This document shows, piece after piece, positions 8,357 to 16,421 of a stretch of DNA of 22,070 nt; positions within the stretch are counted from its first letter, which is position 1; every line of letters begins with the position of its first letter. Location: the IMG/VR virus record IMGVR_UViG_3300022871_000130, positions 1 to 22,070 of that record. One strand, given 5' to 3'. Position numbers and translations under genes: made by a program. The notes under the pieces were generated by a model. That model saw only the letters and a list, made by a program, of their open reading frames with translations. It did not search any database and had not been told where the DNA came from. This stretch comes from a virus.

Positions 8357-8362
8357 TCGACC
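8357..8362 (-). promoter_or_regulatory. GGTCGA leader motif (19-codon gene)
   Basis: TATAGGTCGATTAATAG, 50 bases before the ATG at 8306, followed by a hairpin and an AGGAGA ribosome-binding site. Upstream it is TATATAGG rather than AAAGG. Confidence 0.4.
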
Positions 8363-8411
8363 TATATAAATTATTTAAATGTTAAGATAATTTCTTTTCC
8401 ATTTATTAATA

Positions 8412-9080
8412 CTACATCTCAGCATTTTGTTCCCATGTACCGTCCTTTTTTAATCCCATTAATCTACCATCTGCTAGTCTTTTCATTCTTATATACTTAG
8501 ACTTTCCTGTTGTTGATTCTTTCTTTGTTCCATACTTGATAACATTCCATGTTCCATTAGCTTTGTATCCAACCATTGTACCATCCTTTAATGTAACACG
8601 TCTAGTATATTTACCTTTTATTAAAGTCCAACTACCATCAGATTTATATCCGACTACATTACCATCCTTTAAAGTTGCAACTCTAATAAATTGAGATCTA
8701 GATTTCTTAACAGCATCACTAGCTTCTTTATTAGTTTCTTTCTTATACCCCAATTGTTTCTTTGCAGCATCTTGCTTTGAAGCATAATCTTCTTTAGCTT
8801 TAGTCTGTGCTTTAGTTTTAGGTTGACTATAAGAAGTTTTTTCTTTTTTCTGTACTTTATCTTTTGGAACTCTTTGTCTTGATAAAAGTTTTTCTGCAGC
8901 TAATTGTCTAACAGAACTTAATTTATTATTAGTAATAAAACCAAAGGCTCCAGCTTTTACTTCCTTAACGTCTTTCCAGATATCCTTTTTCTTAGCTTCA
9001 TCATATCCAACATGTCGCCATTTACCAGCTTCTTTTGTATAGACTTTCTTCTTACCTTTTTCTCTATAATAATTAGACAT
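8412..9080 (-). CDS. Basic protein with three C-terminal beta-type repeats
   Basis: 222 residues, strongly basic. The N terminus (KKKVYTKEAGKWRHVGYDEAKKKD) precedes a Lys/Gln/Ala-rich middle part that is probably disordered or helical (about 70-130). Then come three copies of a 24-residue unit at about 131-154, 158-181 and 196-219, with the pattern R-x-x-x-LKDG-x-x-x-GYK-x-DG-T/S-W. Each could form a beta hairpin, as in SH3-like or cell-wall/nucleic-acid-binding repeats. The third copy is the most diverged (LADG, GLKKDG). AAGGA is well placed before ATG. It lies between the portal-ligase gene and the scaffold block; a head decoration or DNA-binding role is a guess. Confidence 0.75.
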   Translation of the reverse strand: MSNYYREKGKKKVYTKEAGKWRHVGYDEAKKKDIWKDVKEVKAGAFGFITNNKLSSVRQLAAEKLLSRQRVPKDKVQKKEKTSYSQPKTKAQTKAKEDYASKQDAAKKQLGYKKETNKEASDAVKKSRSQFIRVATLKDGNVVGYKSDGSWTLIKGKYTRRVTLKDGTMVGYKANGTWNVIKYGTKKESTTGKSKYIRMKRLADGRLMGLKKDGTWEQNAEM

Positions 9081-9081
9081 A

Positions 9082-9267
9082 TTATTTTTCCTTAGTTAAT
9101 TTATTAAAATATTTTCCTTTTAATAATTTATCATACAAAGTATAATCTGTAAAGTTTAGTTCTTTTTTATCTGTAATAACTTTTCCTAAATCTATTCTAA
9201 TTCGTAATAAATTTGTAACTACTTCTCGTCTATACTTCTTAGTAGTTGAATCCATTTGATTTATCAT
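9082..9267 (-). CDS. Small basic protein, unknown function
   Basis: 61 residues (MINQMDSTTKKYRREVV...). Its ATG overlaps the TGA of the portal-ligase gene as ATGA, so it is probably translated by coupling to that gene. A second in-frame ATG four codons on could also serve. Helical and basic, with no recognised motif. It ends one base before the ATG of the basic repeat protein (9080). Confidence 0.65.
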   Translation of the reverse strand: MINQMDSTTKKYRREVVTNLLRIRIDLGKVITDKKELNFTDYTLYDKLLKGKYFNKLTKEK

Positions 9268-12200
9268 TTCTTTATTTTAGCTATTAACTTTGGCATTTGA
9301 GTTTTTCTCCATACTACAAATTTAGGTAACCATATACCCCAGCGTTTTAAATCTCCTCCTCCTGATAAATAAATTTCTTTAACTTGAGCAAGTGTATCTG
9401 ATCTTCCAATCTTAGTATTAGTTTTTAAATTAATTGGTTTAGGTGAAAACCAAGAAAGCTGACCTGATGGTCTTAATGTAACATGCTCAACTGAAACTCT
9501 AATCACATCACCATGTTTAGCATTAAGATATTTTTGTGCATAGGTTTGTCCTATATAAGTACCATCTCTTAATGCAGTATGATAAACATATCCTCCATTG
9601 GCTGTTGTTTCTTTCTTAAGTACTTTAACATCTAAGTCAAAATTCTTTTTTACTTTATACATTAATGCATTATGAAAATAAGATGCATCTATAGCACGAA
9701 CAATAACTCCTTCATCTGAAGTAATCTTCTTTATTAAAGATGGGAGTTGATCTATTGTTCCTACTTGATGTTTAGCTCTTAATACTTGACCACCAGTTTT
9801 AAGAAATAGATCTAAAGCTTTTGATCTAGCTTCATAAGGCTTCTTAGAAATATCAGTATCCTTAACATATAAGATATCAAATACTTTATATCTTAATCCA
9901 GCTAATTCTAATGGTAATGATTCTTTCTTTGAATGAATATATCCAGCAATACCTTGATGTTTTAAACTATGACCTTTTTGAAATAACATTAACTCTCCAT
10001 CTATACTAACATCATATGGAAATTTCTTTTTAATTTCATTAACTATTGGAGCTACTCTATCTAGTGGAATTTTATTTGCTTCATTACTAAATAATAAAAC
10101 ACTATCTCCTTTCTTAGTAGCTTGACACCTTATTCCATCTAGCTTCTCACTAACATCCCACTTCTTTCCTTCTGGTAATACAGCTTTTAATCGTGCTACT
10201 GAATAAACTTCTGAAGTTTTTAAAGCTTTCTTCTCTGGTTTTGCTACTGGGAATGGACGACCTGGAACAATTGGTTTAATTTTTAAACCACCAGTCGCTG
10301 GAACTGCTTGCTTGACATCTTTAACCTCAGCTTCTGGATCAATAAGCTTTACATTCTTTAAATAAGTTTGAAGACCTTTTGGTTTTTCATAAGCTAATGG
10401 TGTATCAAATCTTTTAATTTGAAAAGCATAAGCATATAATGGTTTTCTACCCCACCATTTTCTTCTTTCCTTTTCAGTTACTCTATGTAACTTTTCAAAT
10501 CGTGTTATATCTTTATCTGATATTCTACCTCCGTGGATTAAACGAATAACTCCATAAACTTTATCACCAATTAATAAAACATCCTTATCTACAAAATTAG
10601 GATATGCTCTTCCTTTAAGAATTAATTTCTTTTGCCTTGTCCATATCATTTCTGCATGTGGTTCTACTATATACATGCCAGGCATATCTTTAAATTGATT
10701 TAAATTCTTAGATTTAATTGTTGAACTTTTGATGATCCCTTTTTTAATCTGACCAAATAAAATATTAGCAGACACTAAATCTTTATCTGATCCTGAATCT
10801 TCTACTTTATCTTTTTTTTTTAAATTAGAAGAAACTCCTTTTATAAAGATAATCTTACCAGCAGCTTCTGGAATAGCAGTTACAATTTCAATCCTATCTT
10901 CTTGATTTGGAGCTAAGATTGTAACGTTCTTAGCTACAACTGTATTTGGTCCAGGCTTTACTATCCTAACTTCATCTTTAAATTTAAGATTCTTTAATCT
11001 TAATCTTAAACCAGGCATTAAAATATTCCCCATATAATCTATAAATTTTGGATAAGCTCTATCTTCTTGAGGTTCATTAGTAGATTCTACTGGAGTTTCT
11101 GTTGGAGCTGGTTCTTCTTGAGGACTTTCTGTCCCATCAATTGGTGTTGGCTTTCCATCTTCTGGATTAGAAGGTCCACCTTCAGGTGATGTTTCTTGAA
11201 CAGGAGGTGTTTCAGTAGCTCTTTGTCTTTCTATATATTCAGCTTTCTCTTTCTCTTTTAATAAAGCTTCTTTCTGTTCTTGGTCTTGTTCTTCCATAGT
11301 TTGATCTGGATCTTTATCTCCAAGTTCTACTAATGCTTTCCTTCTACCAATTATTCCTAGCTTATAAAACATTGCAACTTCTTGAGCTCTTAATTTTTCA
11401 CGCTCAGGTTCTAATCCTTTTATATCTACATCAGATAAATATGCTCCTTTAATATCTGAAGGAGAAAATCCCTCATATGAAGAAGCTTTTCTATATTCAA
11501 AAGCTTTCTTAGTTGAAAAAGAAAACTCTCTTAAGAATCCAATTACAATTTGATTAGCATCGTTTAATGCTTTTTCTAAATTTTTAAGTTTAGGATCTAA
11601 TGCTGTATAAGAAGAATTCATTAATAAAGAGATTGCACCTTTCTCTCTTTGTCCACTTGATTGTCCAGAAGACATCATATCATTCCAAGCGGCTACACGT
11701 TCCATACTTTGTCTAGTTTTTTCTGGTTGTCTTTCTACATACCCAGGCAAAGGAGGAACTGGAACAATTCTAAATTCACCATCTTTATATTTTCTAATAA
11801 TTAATCTAGGTTTACCTTCAATCTTTTTAGTGTCAATCCCAGATTCTACATCAACTACAATAGGTGGGTTACCCATGAATTCAGCATTCTCTTTTATCTG
11901 AATCTTTTGTTTATCATATGCTCGTTGTAAAGCATAAAGCATTTGAACTGTAGAAATTGGTTGTGCACAACCAAGTATTGGAATATCTTGTAATTCAAAG
12001 AATGGATAAAGTTCTAAATGTTTATATGGCCAATCTCTTTTCTTTATAGCTATTCCACTATCAGTCATTAAAATGTTTTGCCTAGTTTCCTTAGCCCAAA
12101 AATCCCAAATACCTACAACGGCTTTGGGATCTGAATACTTTAAAGTAAGTTTAGCTATAAGTTGTTCATTCTGAGCTTTCTTTTCTTCAGTACTACTAAG

Positions 12201-12737
12201 CATATTAACAATTTGATTTCTTGTTGAAGTAGCAATTCGTGCAATCCATGGCTGAGATTGAATGTTATCTACTATCTCTGATCCATAAACAAAATCTTCT
12301 GGACCAAATGTATCTAAAATAAAAGGATAGTTTGCATTTGGATCTATCCTAATAAATCCATAAGTAACTCCTTTAATTAATGTATTTCTAAACCAAGATT
12401 GAAGACGAGAGCGTCTTTGATTGTACCACCAAAAATCATCTAGTGCATGCTCAAAATTAGTTGCTATATTTCTTTCTATTTCATCGTCAGTTGATGGTGG
12501 CATAACACGATCTACAATTGAAATCTTTTGAAGATATCCAGTTAAGGATTGTATTAATGGAAATATTTGATTATCAATATCTGATGACTTAGATCCTTCG
12601 TATTGAATTTTATTAGCCCACCAAGCTTGTCCTTTAAAAAGATTACTATACTTAAGCCAAATAGCTTTCTTTTCTGAAAGCATATTAACTTTATTTTCAA
12701 TTAAACTTTGTGCATCTGAAGTTGTAATTTTACTCAT
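9264..12737 (-). CDS. Portal protein fused to an ATP-dependent DNA ligase domain
   Basis: A single frame of 1157 residues. Residues 1 to about 470 resemble a phage portal protein: early helical region, IFPLIQSLTGYL, FWWYNQRRSRLQSWF, VTYGFIRIDP, FGPEDFVYG. It lies six bases after TerL, the usual portal position. An acidic Pro-rich linker follows (about 505-562), then a poorly known middle part. Residues 695-798 (KKLILKGRAYP...RKWWGRK...YAYAFQIKRF) recall ASCH/PUA-type folds, weakly. From about 835 an ATP-dependent ligase/nucleotidyltransferase core is clear: motif I EKLDGIR (Lys865), III IDGEL (913-916), IIIa YKVFDILY (D954), IV DEGVIVR (E1009), V MYKVKK (1026-1031), then an OB-like tail. Motif VI is not clear. 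The ligase could seal nicks or ends of packaged or ejected DNA; this role is inference. Confidence 0.85.
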   Translation of the reverse strand: MSKITTSDAQSLIENKVNMLSEKKAIWLKYSNLFKGQAWWANKIQYEGSKSSDIDNQIFPLIQSLTGYLQKISIVDRVMPPSTDDEIERNIATNFEHALDDFWWYNQRRSRLQSWFRNTLIKGVTYGFIRIDPNANYPFILDTFGPEDFVYGSEIVDNIQSQPWIARIATSTRNQIVNMLSSTEEKKAQNEQLIAKLTLKYSDPKAVVGIWDFWAKETRQNILMTDSGIAIKKRDWPYKHLELYPFFELQDIPILGCAQPISTVQMLYALQRAYDKQKIQIKENAEFMGNPPIVVDVESGIDTKKIEGKPRLIIRKYKDGEFRIVPVPPLPGYVERQPEKTRQSMERVAAWNDMMSSGQSSGQREKGAISLLMNSSYTALDPKLKNLEKALNDANQIVIGFLREFSFSTKKAFEYRKASSYEGFSPSDIKGAYLSDVDIKGLEPEREKLRAQEVAMFYKLGIIGRRKALVELGDKDPDQTMEEQDQEQKEALLKEKEKAEYIERQRATETPPVQETSPEGGPSNPEDGKPTPIDGTESPQEEPAPTETPVESTNEPQEDRAYPKFIDYMGNILMPGLRLRLKNLKFKDEVRIVKPGPNTVVAKNVTILAPNQEDRIEIVTAIPEAAGKIIFIKGVSSNLKKKDKVEDSGSDKDLVSANILFGQIKKGIIKSSTIKSKNLNQFKDMPGMYIVEPHAEMIWTRQKKLILKGRAYPNFVDKDVLLIGDKVYGVIRLIHGGRISDKDITRFEKLHRVTEKERRKWWGRKPLYAYAFQIKRFDTPLAYEKPKGLQTYLKNVKLIDPEAEVKDVKQAVPATGGLKIKPIVPGRPFPVAKPEKKALKTSEVYSVARLKAVLPEGKKWDVSEKLDGIRCQATKKGDSVLLFSNEANKIPLDRVAPIVNEIKKKFPYDVSIDGELMLFQKGHSLKHQGIAGYIHSKKESLPLELAGLRYKVFDILYVKDTDISKKPYEARSKALDLFLKTGGQVLRAKHQVGTIDQLPSLIKKITSDEGVIVRAIDASYFHNALMYKVKKNFDLDVKVLKKETTANGGYVYHTALRDGTYIGQTYAQKYLNAKHGDVIRVSVEHVTLRPSGQLSWFSPKPINLKTNTKIGRSDTLAQVKEIYLSGGGDLKRWGIWLPKFVVWRKTQMPKLIAKIKK

Positions 12738-12743
12738 ATATTA

Positions 12744-14429
12744 TTAGTCGAGAACATCGACTCTAGTAACTCCATCTCTATTAGATAATATATCTTCAAT
12801 TGATGGAACTTCATTAGATTGACTTTTATTATCTAAACTAGAATATCTAACTCCAGGATTAGCATCGTCTGAACCCTGCATAAAACGTGGAGCTTTTTCA
12901 AAAGCTAAGTTCAGATAGTTTAATGCATGGAAATAATGGTCTGGTCCGTTATGATCATAAACTTTAGTTGTTAACCCAAATCTATTAACATACTTAACAG
13001 AAATATTCTTGACGTGCTTTATCATCACTTTAACATTGGCACATAAATTTGGCAATACCCATTGTCCTTTATCTAAACTTTGTACTAAAGCATCTAAACT
13101 TTCTGTCCTTTGAACCTTCACTATTTGTCCAGATAAATCCCATTCTATTTCTTTCTTTCTTTTCTTAGCTGACATTCCTGTTTGATAATAAGATAAGAAT
13201 AATTTTCCCCTAAACTTTTGAGCTAATTGTTTAGCTGTATGTTTATTTGGCATTGCATCCAGTACTCCAAAACGCATTCCATATCTCTCAAGTATTGTTT
13301 CAACTTCCTCTGGAGTTTCTGCTGTTAATAAATTAACAATTCTTTTTTGATATTCATTAGTTCCATTTATTTTTTCTAATCTTCCTATTGCAATATAAAA
13401 TATATCACCTTGATCTATCCCTACTACCGTTGCATCTGCAGATAATAATGGTTCTTGATCACCAACCAATCTATACATTTCTTTATCACCCATTAATTTA
13501 CTTTGCATTTGATAAGCTAAACCTAATGAATAATTATAGAAATGTTTTTTAGACTTAGCTTTTTCTTCTTTCTTTAATAATCTATCTGCTGAAATCCATG
13601 GACAAGCCAACTGAGAAATATGATAACCATGTATTGGTCTTTTTGGAAATTTTGCAATCCAAATTCCAGAACGTCTTACAATATCTTTTAATTCTTTTTT
13701 ACAATATTTACAAATATAAATTTTTCTTTCTCTATTTATGTTCTCAAAGATATTTAAACTTTGAAGTTTTTTACAATGAGGACATTTATTAAACCATTCA
13801 TATTGACATGAGTCTTCATATAGTCTATCAACTCCAACTCCAGGAAGAGAAGGTACGGAGAATTGGTACATCATTCCTAATGAATCAGCACCTTCTAATC
13901 TTTCTTCATACATCTCTGCAATATCTGGTTTAGAAAAATCCAATTCATCAATTACTAATATGTCTGCATCAATACTCTGGGCTTGTTGTTCACTCCATGA
14001 ACCTCTGAAGTACAAAGAAGATCCACCTATTCTTTTTAATTCAGTTGAATCAGCTAACGTAGAACCAAATGGTTTCATCTTAGATTGTAGATAAACACAG
14101 TTCTCAAGCATTGGATCTACTCTAGCAGTTACAAACTTACGTACATCAGAAGTCGTGGGTAATGTATAAATCACAGAGATATTTTCCTTAGAAGCTTTAT
14201 GTAAAATTTTTGTTAATGCAATTGTAGAGAATCCAGCTTGAACAGGTTTTTTAAAAACAATATTCTGAGACCAATCCATTAATGGTTGTACCATAAAAGG
14301 ATGGTTATCCCATGTTAAAGGAATACCTTTCGATGTTTTTAAATCAATAAGCTTAATCCATGTTGCGATATTGGCCGATGAAATAAGATCAAGATTTTTT
14401 TTGTTCTCGTTTTCCATTTGTAGCTTCAT
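12744..14429 (-). CDS. terL: Terminase large subunit (GpA-like)
   Basis: 561 residues. ATPase half: a deviant Walker A PVQAGFST (62-69), and Walker B ILVIDELD (157-164; D161, E162). Next a zinc-ribbon pair CPHC (216-219) and CKYC (240-243), with WIAKFPKRPIHGYHISQLACPW after it, as in the GpA family (Pfam PF05876). Nuclease half: GIDQGD (D339), VLDAMP (D391) and GPDHYFHALNY (D497, H498), plausible metal ligands of the RNase H-like fold. It cuts concatemeric DNA and drives it through the portal. The start at 14429 overlaps terS by 41 bases; an in-frame ATG four codons later (14417) is an equal choice. The gene ends six bases before the portal gene. Confidence 0.9.
   Translation of the reverse strand: MKLQMENENKKNLDLISSANIATWIKLIDLKTSKGIPLTWDNHPFMVQPLMDWSQNIVFKKPVQAGFSTIALTKILHKASKENISVIYTLPTTSDVRKFVTARVDPMLENCVYLQSKMKPFGSTLADSTELKRIGGSSLYFRGSWSEQQAQSIDADILVIDELDFSKPDIAEMYEERLEGADSLGMMYQFSVPSLPGVGVDRLYEDSCQYEWFNKCPHCKKLQSLNIFENINRERKIYICKYCKKELKDIVRRSGIWIAKFPKRPIHGYHISQLACPWISADRLLKKEEKAKSKKHFYNYSLGLAYQMQSKLMGDKEMYRLVGDQEPLLSADATVVGIDQGDIFYIAIGRLEKINGTNEYQKRIVNLLTAETPEEVETILERYGMRFGVLDAMPNKHTAKQLAQKFRGKLFLSYYQTGMSAKKRKKEIEWDLSGQIVKVQRTESLDALVQSLDKGQWVLPNLCANVKVMIKHVKNISVKYVNRFGLTTKVYDHNGPDHYFHALNYLNLAFEKAPRFMQGSDDANPGVRYSSLDNKSQSNEVPSIEDILSNRDGVTRVDVLD
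12746..12762 (-). promoter_or_regulatory. Small hairpin at the terL end, before the portal start
   Basis: AGTCGA and TCGACT form a perfect 6-bp stem with a 5-base loop over the last codons and stop of terL, 8 bases before the portal ATG. No U-tract follows. It contains the GTCGA core seen in other leaders, which may be chance. It could influence coupling between TerL and portal translation. Confidence 0.3.
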
Positions 14430-14958
14430 TAATTTCTTCAGACGATACTTCTAATGGTATAAATTTTTGATCTTTAAGTACAGCCTTCTCAATAATTTTT
14501 AAAGCATCTGCTGAAATTAATTGTGGATTAATAATATTCTGTTGGAACTTAGGTCCCTTCGAATTTTCTTTAACTGGTGCAGAAATACCTTGAAGTAATA
14601 AACGATACTCAGTTAATAATCTATCTGGACTTAATTTAGTAATCTTATATTTAATTTCCCTTCTAAGTATCCTCATTAATTCTTGGATATGTCTCTTGTT
14701 CTCTCCAAGTAATTGTTCTGTTCCTGCTTCTACAATTTCTGTATACCTACGTTGAAATTCTTTGTCTCTAATAAATCTAGAAACTCTCCATGGAGCAAGA
14801 TCTACTTCTTCTCCAATAGCTTTAATTGAACAATTCTGATTGATTATCATATCTAAGATTTTCTTTTTCTTTTCATCCCAATACAAAGGCTGAGGAGTTA
14901 AGTCCTTAGTTTTAACACCAACTGAATTCGGATTTAATTCTTTTTGTTCAATGCCCAT
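14389..14958 (-). CDS. terS: Terminase small subunit candidate
   Basis: 189 residues. A helix-turn-helix at about 43-64 (CSIKAIGEEVDLAPWRVSRFI) is followed by FQRRYTEIVEAG and a long helical segment (EQLLGENKRHIQELMRILRREI), then a Pro-rich linker (about 127-135) and a short C-terminal part. This is the layout of small terminase subunits, which bind the packaging site and recruit TerL. The call rests on this layout and on its place directly before terL. It overlaps terL by 41 bases. Its ATG follows the previous stop by one base (TAGTATG), so translation is probably coupled. Confidence 0.78.
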   Translation of the reverse strand: MGIEQKELNPNSVGVKTKDLTPQPLYWDEKKKKILDMIINQNCSIKAIGEEVDLAPWRVSRFIRDKEFQRRYTEIVEAGTEQLLGENKRHIQELMRILRREIKYKITKLSPDRLLTEYRLLLQGISAPVKENSKGPKFQQNIINPQLISADALKIIEKAVLKDQKFIPLEVSSEEINEATNGKREQKKS

Positions 14959-14959
14959 A

Positions 14960-15301
14960 CTAATCTTCTTCCATTTCTCTTGAAGCTAATTCATCTGCTT
15001 CAGCTTTACTTGTTGGCTTCTCAATAAATCTTACTTCTGGTTTTATATCTTGAGTAAGTTTTACTTCTGTCTCTTCTTGTTTAAGATTAAAACTACCGAA
15101 GTACCAAGCCTGTGAATAAGCTACAAGAGATCCAGTTAAGAGTGTTAGAACTATTAATAATTCTAAATCTCTGTCCTGAAAGAATGCTATAATGTCTACA
15201 ATAATTATTATACTGAAGATTAATGCATTTAGCAATGTTAAGATACTCCGAATTACTTTTCGATTCATTTTAAATAATGATAGTATCTTTTTAATAAACA
15301 T
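14960..15301 (-). CDS. Small membrane protein with two helices (holin candidate)
   Basis: 113 residues. A basic N terminus (FIKKILSLFKMNRKVIR) precedes two hydrophobic segments, about 19-42 (LTLLNALIFSIIIIVDIIAFF) and 48-70 (ELLIVLTLLTGSLVAYSQ), separated by a short charged turn (QDRDLE). The C-terminal 40 residues are charged and probably cytoplasmic. The shape fits a class II-like holin. No endolysin sits next to it, although an SLT-domain protein is encoded at 21510. Other membrane roles are equally open. The ATG overlaps the previous stop as TAATG. Confidence 0.7.
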   Translation of the reverse strand: MFIKKILSLFKMNRKVIRSILTLLNALIFSIIIIVDIIAFFQDRDLELLIVLTLLTGSLVAYSQAWYFGSFNLKQEETEVKLTQDIKPEVRFIEKPTSKAEADELASREMEED

Positions 15302-15510
15302 TATTGTTCGTCTACAAAGTTAATTGAAGGAACCTTTTTATACTTTGACAACAAAGTTTGTAGTTCATTCATAAACTCCTGATCATTTTGTTGCTTTAGC
15401 TCCTGTATTTTTTTTTGGTTTTCTTTTACTAGGTCCTTTCCTATCTGGGAAGGGTTCGTTTGTTTGTTTGAGTCTATCTTTGATTTCATTTTTGTTTTTT
15501 TTATCTTCAT
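15301..15510 (-). CDS. Small coiled-coil protein overlapping the nuclease gene
   Basis: 69 residues, rich in Lys, Gln and Glu, with a helical middle (LVKENQKKIQELKQQNDQEFMNELQTLLSKY). The first 128 bases overlap the 3' end of the PD-(D/E)XK gene in a +1 frame, an unusually long overlap, so a later start is possible (ATG at 15489, or at 15372 for a 23-residue product). The AAAGGTCGA motif lies 19 bases before the 15510 ATG, but here it is also coding sequence. A TAATG junction couples it to the next gene. Function unknown. Confidence 0.5.
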   Translation of the reverse strand: MKIKKTKMKSKIDSNKQTNPSQIGKDLVKENQKKIQELKQQNDQEFMNELQTLLSKYKKVPSINFVDEQ

Positions 15511-16417
15511 CTACTATTACTAAATCGGGTCGACCTTTAACTCCACCGATTTCTTTTCTTGCTTCTATTCTACACATATCACCATAATCACAATAAGAAC
15601 ATTGCCAAGGTAACTTAACTATTTTCTTACCATCCTTAAATGCTTTAGCTTCTGTTCTATTTAATTCTCCTAAACCATTTAGAATACTTATTTCAGCATC
15701 TGTCATTCCTAAAGGAGAATAATCTCTAGGAACAATATCATCTTCATCTATATGCTTTTGGAATTTATCGAATCTTCTTTTAATATCTGATATTGCTAAT
15801 GGAAATTTCTTATATTCTTTTCCATCAACTAAAATTCTATTCTTATCTTCAGCAAGAGTAACATCGAATTCAGTTATCTCTTGTGAATCTCTACATCCAT
15901 ATATTATCTTAAATGGAATTGGATGAAAATTATAACAATATAATGCAGTCTGCATTAAATGTTCTATCTTTGGATTTCTCATTGTGAATACTTCTTTAGT
16001 AGCCCAATACCCATAGATAGTTTTACATTCTACACCAATAGTTTTATTATCAACCTTAACAAAGATATCTACTTCTCCAGATATATTCAATTCTTTATTA
16101 AAGAATTTTCTAATATCATTCATCTTTGCATCCCACATATTCATTTCTTTAATGTTCTCAATCATTAAAGCTTCAAATGCTAATCCTGCTTTAACAGTTC
16201 TCCAACCTCTACCATCCATATAGTTTGTAGTTGGTTCATTCTTAAAGCTATACCATAAAGCTCTATGACATTTTCCTATCTTAACTGGACCTGGTAATTG
16301 AACTGAACACTCTGATGGCCAGAACGCTGTTCGTTTACCTTTATCTAATCTACGTTTAGCTTGCCTAAACTTTTCTCTAGTCAATGCAAACTTTTCTATT
16401 TCTTTACATATATTCAT
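15383..16417 (-). CDS. RecB/Cas4-like PD-(D/E)XK exonuclease with probable 4Fe-4S cluster
   Basis: 344 residues. Nuclease core: E82 in AFEAL, GEVDI (D117), VECKT (E130, K132) and a helix with Q156 (IEHLMQTALY), the order of RecB-family motifs. Four cysteines, C50 (KCHRALWY) and C273, C276, C282 (CSYCDYGDMC), match the split 4Fe-4S arrangement of Cas4 and AddB. The expected activity is metal-dependent ssDNA/dsDNA exonuclease or flap cleavage, used in phage recombination, replication or host DNA breakdown. There are no cas genes nearby, so this is a phage nuclease and not a CRISPR gene. The last 50 residues are basic and low in complexity, and overlap the next ORF in another frame. Start: ATG at 16417, 5 bases after the LexA-like gene stop, with no Shine-Dalgarno. 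Confidence 0.85.
   Translation of the reverse strand: MNICKEIEKFALTREKFRQAKRRLDKGKRTAFWPSECSVQLPGPVKIGKCHRALWYSFKNEPTTNYMDGRGWRTVKAGLAFEALMIENIKEMNMWDAKMNDIRKFFNKELNISGEVDIFVKVDNKTIGVECKTIYGYWATKEVFTMRNPKIEHLMQTALYCYNFHPIPFKIIYGCRDSQEITEFDVTLAEDKNRILVDGKEYKKFPLAISDIKRRFDKFQKHIDEDDIVPRDYSPLGMTDAEISILNGLGELNRTEAKAFKDGKKIVKLPWQCSYCDYGDMCRIEARKEIGGVKGRPDLVIVDEDKKNKNEIKDRLKQTNEPFPDRKGPSKRKPKKNTGAKATK
15530..15538 (-). promoter_or_regulatory. AAAGGTCGA motif before the 69-aa gene (coding)
   Basis: TTAAAGGTCGA, 19 bases before the 15510 ATG. It encodes KGRP of the nuclease, so its conservation may be chance. Confidence 0.3.
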
Positions 16418-16421
16418 AATT

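Noticed and set aside
15494-15502. Programmed -1 frameshift producing a longer nuclease
   Set aside because: The -1 frame stops after two codons, so it cannot make a longer product. It is kept only as a possible truncating or slippage site.
15383-16417. CRISPR-Cas system
   Set aside because: There is only a Cas4-like nuclease, with no other cas gene and no repeat-spacer array in the window.
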